Of a DNA stretch of 64,000 bases, positions 60,420-64,000 are shown one piece after another (the stretch's first letter is position 1; every line of letters starts with the position of its first letter). The DNA comes from UBA2030 sp049969475 (GTDB lineage Bacteria; Bacteroidota; Bacteroidia; Bacteroidales; TTA-H9): contig JBMFOU010000005.1 of NCBI GenBank assembly GCA_049969475.1, positions 68,975-132,974 on the forward strand, in the 5' to 3' direction. A model generated the notes under the pieces. It saw nothing but the letters and a program-made list of their open reading frames with translations. It was not told where the DNA came from and did not search any database. Both the position numbers and the translations under genes were made by a program.

Positions 60420-62648
60420 TTAGCGCTTACTTATTTTTAAGAATTTTCCTACAGCCTTTTGGCTACCCTTGGAGATTTGGTAGATATAGAGTCCATCCGA
60501 CCAGCCTTGAACCGAAAGTTTTAGAGGCAAAACGACCGTACTCTTGTAAAGCAATTGGCCTGTAAGGGAAGATATTTCAAGCATAGCTTTGCCCTTTCCT
60601 GCAAATTCAACAAAATCTCTTACTGGATTTGGCCTTATTTCTAACTTACTGACCTCACTGTCAGGTCTGATAAGAGGCATTCCGTCGTCGATTTGAATTA
60701 AAACATTGCGTAATCCATAGATATACCCATTTAATAAATTGTTGCAAAGGGTAACTCTATTGAGCCCCCTGGGTAAAAGCATGGTATACTCATGCCAGCT
60801 AGCTCCTCCGTCATCGGTGTAAAAGGCATGGCCAAATAGGCTGTCTTCCATCACGATGACCCCATGATTTACATCGGTAAAGTCGTAGGCCTTTAATGCT
60901 CCTACTGGCAAAGCAATTTCTGTAATATCGTATCCTATATTTCGTATATTCAATCGAAACATTCGATTATCTCCTGCAACCATCGCTACGCTGTCTGCGG
61001 GCATATCTGCATGAACGAATGATATATTAGAAGGCAGTATATTCCACTCCCAAGTCTGAGCCCCATCGTTTGTTTTATAATATCCCCATTGCCCTGAGCT
61101 CTCATCCAATCCAAATAAAAATCCTTTCAGCTCGCTTACAAAAACCATTCTCGAAACATTCAAATCAGGAATGGTTACCGAAGTCCAATTCTGCCCCACA
61201 TTGGTAGTCTTCTCTACTTTCTGCATTAAAGCTCCCGTATTCGGATCGATATAGGTCATGCGCCTATATGCAACATTTGGCGAAGGAAATTCGAGGTCTT
61301 TAAAGGTTAGATAATAAGTTGAGGAATAATTATATCTGCTCCAACTTACGCCTCCATTGGTGGTAGATAAACTAATATATGACCCTGTGGCAATGCCTTT
61401 GTTAAAATCGCCGAAAGCAATTCTCTCAAGCTTTCCCGTAGGAAATAGAGAGGTTCCTGCAACTGTATCCCAGGCTATTCCCCACTGGCTGCTTTGAAGA
61501 AAATCTGATGACCTGCTATTGATGAGAAAGAGATGCGAACCATTATCAAACATCTTATTGCGTGTGAGGTCTTTAATTTTATTGGTAACCAATTCATCTG
61601 CAAAATAGAACTGGCTACCATTATTTGAGTATGCAAGCGCCCCTAATGATTCATTTTCCATCGACCAATATTTGTTCTCTGAAATCATTACCCAGCAACG
61701 CTTGGTAAAAAATTGAGTTTGGGTTATATCGGGTTGAGTTTGAGCCAGGTCCCAGGTCAAGCCTCCATCCTGACTCAATAGCACAGGCCAGCGGCTTCCC
61801 TCTTCGCCTGATTCACCTAATCCCAGCAGAATGGTATTTTCATCCTTTACCACCAAGTCGTTTGGATAACAACCAAATAGCTTATTGACCGGCAAAGTCA
61901 AACGCACCCAACTGTTTCCAGCATCCCCCGATTTCCAGACTATAGGAACCGCATGAACCAAGGATGGGGCATATGTATAGGTGTAACCTGAAGCATACCA
62001 AATGAGACCACCCGACCAGGTAATTTCTGATGGACGCTCTCCTTCATTGACATCCTGAACCTTTGAAAAAGTGTTTCCTCCATTCTGCGTCTGGTAGAAT
62101 GCAGAACCTGTTAGCACGAGTCCAAGCTGGCTATCTGAGAAATCAAAATCCTTTACTTCACTCAAAGTCAATGTAAGTATTTCTGGGGCCGATTGCCAGT
62201 TGGTGGTACTTCTTAATAAATAAAAAGTCGACCCAGTAGTTTTTTCGGTGGCCAATATCCACGAAGTAGTACCCCGTTTGCGGAAGCGCATAAGCTTTTT
62301 ATCGGCCGGAGCTCCAAAAACGATTTGGAAATTAAGGCCTCCATCAGAAGAGTAATACAACAAACTATCGCCCATGATCCAAATGTGCTGGATGTCTTCC
62401 ACAAATACCTGCTTGAGATCCTGATACGGGGATAGGTTCACTGAGGTCCAGGTTTGTCCCTCGTCGTGGGTTATACTCAAAGCTCCTTTCTCTCCACACA
62501 TTACACCAGTGCTTCCCACAAACATTCCATCCGACATTGAGAAGGCACTGTAGGAAGGATTCACGAGCCTTAGTTCCATCTGTGCCCATGCTGAAAAAGA
62601 AATGGCTAAAATGATTATTACAGCCACAAAAAATTTCCGCTTTATCAT
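60420..62648 (-). CDS. Secreted BNR/Ycf48-like propeller protein with T9SS type A domain
   Basis: A 742-residue exported protein (signal peptide FFVAVIIILAISFSAWAQ). The body has repeated sialidase-type Asp-box-like units (SxDxGxTW: ITHDEGQTWTSVN, YSSDGGLNFQ, SQDGGLTWDL, TTNGGVSWSRY, KTNDGAQTWEW, TDDGGASWHEY), predicting a beta-propeller like Ycf48/VPS10-type proteins. The C-terminus is a T9SS type A sorting domain (LEIRPNPVRDFVEF...GLYIYQISKGSQKAVGKFLKI). It is presumably cell-surface. Function unknown; the propeller could bind protein or glycan. It precedes its own terminator and follows the partial tail-bearing gene by 11 bases. Confidence 0.83.
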   Translation of the reverse strand: MIKRKFFVAVIIILAISFSAWAQMELRLVNPSYSAFSMSDGMFVGSTGVMCGEKGALSITHDEGQTWTSVNLSPYQDLKQVFVEDIQHIWIMGDSLLYYSSDGGLNFQIVFGAPADKKLMRFRKRGTTSWILATEKTTGSTFYLLRSTTNWQSAPEILTLTLSEVKDFDFSDSQLGLVLTGSAFYQTQNGGNTFSKVQDVNEGERPSEITWSGGLIWYASGYTYTYAPSLVHAVPIVWKSGDAGNSWVRLTLPVNKLFGCYPNDLVVKDENTILLGLGESGEEGSRWPVLLSQDGGLTWDLAQTQPDITQTQFFTKRCWVMISENKYWSMENESLGALAYSNNGSQFYFADELVTNKIKDLTRNKMFDNGSHLFLINSRSSDFLQSSQWGIAWDTVAGTSLFPTGKLERIAFGDFNKGIATGSYISLSTTNGGVSWSRYNYSSTYYLTFKDLEFPSPNVAYRRMTYIDPNTGALMQKVEKTTNVGQNWTSVTIPDLNVSRMVFVSELKGFLFGLDESSGQWGYYKTNDGAQTWEWNILPSNISFVHADMPADSVAMVAGDNRMFRLNIRNIGYDITEIALPVGALKAYDFTDVNHGVIVMEDSLFGHAFYTDDGGASWHEYTMLLPRGLNRVTLCNNLLNGYIYGLRNVLIQIDDGMPLIRPDSEVSKLEIRPNPVRDFVEFAGKGKAMLEISSLTGQLLYKSTVVLPLKLSVQGWSDGLYIYQISKGSQKAVGKFLKISKR

Positions 62649-62659
62649 AGTTTTAATTT

Positions 62660-64000
62660 TTAATGGTGTTTTATTAATAAAGGTAAGGGTTTATTCATAA
62701 AATTTACTTGTATGGTATCACTTCCTACACATCCTTGACTGTTGGTAACCATCACATAATATTCACCTGATTTATTGACCGTCAGAAACCGGGTATTGTC
62801 TCCTGTATTCCATTTATACGACGCAAAACCGCCTCCGGCATCCAACTCCACCTCTCTCCCCTCGCAGGTGGTAATGTCAGGCCCCAAATTGGGTTGTGGG
62901 GTTGGATTAACCATCACAGTCGCCTGTCCTTGTATCTGGCCGGCACAAAGCGCGTTATAAACCGTATCTAACACATAAATCCCTCCCTGTGTGGCCTGTA
63001 TGATATAAGGGAAAGGCCCTGGAGTTGTTACAGAGGGTTGTGGCACTCCATTAATTTTCCACCGCAGGGTAACCGGTGTTTGAACCCAGGGACTTATCTG
63101 CACACTTAATGGAACAGAGACCCCACTCCCCTCGCACAAGCTCCCACCTCCGCTTAGTACAGCATCGGGACATAAAACCGGAGCCTGATACTGCACGGAG
63201 AGATTGCAGGAGGCCGAATCCCAAAACATGGCTGTTACCGTATGCAACGCATTATCACAGGGTATTCCGGGTATGCTGTAATTTACCGGCGACTCAAAGG
63301 GCCCGCTTATTACAGTAGAATAACCCGTATTATTGTCCCAAACTACCAGGTTGCCCGTTTGGGGAGGGTGAACAAAGTAAACCTTACCACTCAGGGTGAA
63401 GGTATTGTTGGTGGGATCGCAATCGGAGGGTTGAGCCGTTAAAGACAGTATACTACAATAAATCATCATGTTGCAGTCCAAAGACCCGTAACCCGGTTCT
63501 CCCGAATGAAGCAAGAAAAATTTATAATAGAACGGATAGTTGTAACTCCAAGTGATTGCGGTGATGTTAATTAAATAAAACTCACCTGTATTACCCCAGG
63601 GAATATTTATGGTATCTGGTCCATAATTATAAATATGACAATCCACCACAGTGGAATCCGTAAGCCCAGCTACACACACACTGGTGGGGTCATAAAAAGG
63701 ACCATATACCAAAAAATCAGGGCAGAAGGTAACCCACACTCCGGGAGTAACAAGATATTTGAGCACGCTTACCAGCATTTCTATTTTCCCCGGAGTGGCC
63801 ACGCGAATAAAAAACCACCGGGGAGTAATAATATGTCCAGGTAAACAACCCCACGATCGACAACATTGGGGCCATATGTCTCCAGGGCAACATTCACCCA
63901 CAACGGCAGGAGAGTTACCCGGTTGGGTAAAAACAAAAACGGTATCTCCGCATAAAGGATGGGCCTGGTGGCAGGAGTCGTAAGGCGTAGAGAAATAAAT
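62660..64000 (-). CDS. Secreted Cys-rich adhesin-like protein with C-terminal IKHH tail (partial, start outside window)
   Basis: Open with no stop to the right edge, so the N-terminus is missing; 446 residues are visible. It is homologous throughout to the gene at 29567: DSCHQAHPLCGDTV...GCL..PRWFFIRVATPGKIEM parallels that protein's ACLSTQPNPAWFYMQM region, and SDCDPTNNTFTLSGKVYF matches SCDPTNNTYSVSGQIIF. The C-terminal domain is NLGPDITTCEGREVELDAGGG...YKWNTGDNTR...VTNSQGCVGSDTIQV, and the tail is MNKPLPLLIKHH. It is the seventh tail-bearing protein and is about 28 kb from the others. An internal GTG at 63901 is not the true start, because homology continues upstream. Confidence 0.83.
   Translation of the reverse strand: MYFSTPYDSCHQAHPLCGDTVFVFTQPGNSPAVVGECCPGDIWPQCCRSWGCLPGHIITPRWFFIRVATPGKIEMLVSVLKYLVTPGVWVTFCPDFLVYGPFYDPTSVCVAGLTDSTVVDCHIYNYGPDTINIPWGNTGEFYLINITAITWSYNYPFYYKFFLLHSGEPGYGSLDCNMMIYCSILSLTAQPSDCDPTNNTFTLSGKVYFVHPPQTGNLVVWDNNTGYSTVISGPFESPVNYSIPGIPCDNALHTVTAMFWDSASCNLSVQYQAPVLCPDAVLSGGGSLCEGSGVSVPLSVQISPWVQTPVTLRWKINGVPQPSVTTPGPFPYIIQATQGGIYVLDTVYNALCAGQIQGQATVMVNPTPQPNLGPDITTCEGREVELDAGGGFASYKWNTGDNTRFLTVNKSGEYYVMVTNSQGCVGSDTIQVNFMNKPLPLLIKHH

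Noticed and set aside
63801..63901. GTG at 63901 as start of the last gene
   Set aside because: The frame stays open to the window edge, and similarity to the gene at 29567 continues upstream of this codon.

Overview
The window looks like a chromosome segment of a Bacteroidota bacterium, probably Bacteroidales-like and probably from a metagenome-derived or draft assembly, since it contains a 10-N gap. The evidence is AT-leaning DNA, TAnnTTTG-type -7 promoter boxes, type IX secretion (T9SS) C-terminal domains of type A and type B, SprB-type repeats, a DUF5686/carboxypeptidase-regulatory-like outer-membrane protein and a Bacteroides-type serine palmitoyltransferase. I saw no rRNA, tRNA, CRISPR array, intact insertion sequence or prophage.

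Left part (1-16192). The end of dnaA, a small tyrosine phosphatase, a threonine/serine dehydratase broken by the assembly gap, and an RsmI-like methyltransferase lead into a dense same-strand block of polar-lipid genes. The block holds serine palmitoyltransferase, two tandem GNAT-like acyltransferase-type proteins, a HisC/CobD-like PLP enzyme, two CDP-alcohol phosphatidyltransferases, two nucleotidyltransferases, a LysE-type exporter, a TetR regulator, an ATP-grasp protein, a flippase-like membrane protein, a HAD phosphatase and myo-inositol-1-phosphate synthase, and it ends at a strong terminator. My reading is that sphingolipid backbone synthesis and head-group activation (inositol and perhaps an amino-alcohol) are encoded together. 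Exact substrates are inferred.

Middle-left (16212-23772). A DUF4833 exported protein, a DUF5686-type outer-membrane protein, an M48 (Ste24-like) protease, a vWA membrane protein and FabG.

Surface-protein region (24097-49888). Three full-length paralogues with an unrecognised N-terminal region are followed by a Cys-rich adhesin-like protein, a P-domain protein with a one-base frameshift, an IgGFc-binding-type protein and a giant protein of about 4,180 residues. The giant carries 16 Ig-like repeats, a seven-repeat propeller, two further repeat arrays and a T9SS type B domain. After it comes a C10 cysteine peptidase with a type A T9SS domain. Six proteins here, and a seventh at the right edge, end in the same very short tail, consensus PxPxPIxIKHN, exactly at the stop codon and directly after a shared Ig/PKD-like domain. 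In the giant protein the same kind of domain is followed by the type B sorting domain instead. This tail is the strongest candidate for an undescribed system: a sorting, processing or attachment signal.

Right part (50004-64000). Ordinary housekeeping and envelope genes: pyridoxal/pyridoxamine kinase, MazG, a hybrid histidine kinase, a PagL-like deacylase, a GIN-domain lipoprotein, MurB, DUF2752 and TM2 proteins, IspE and a GH13 lipoprotein. Then come a propeller protein with a type A T9SS domain and the seventh tail-bearing protein, cut by the window edge. No core T9SS machinery gene lies in the window.
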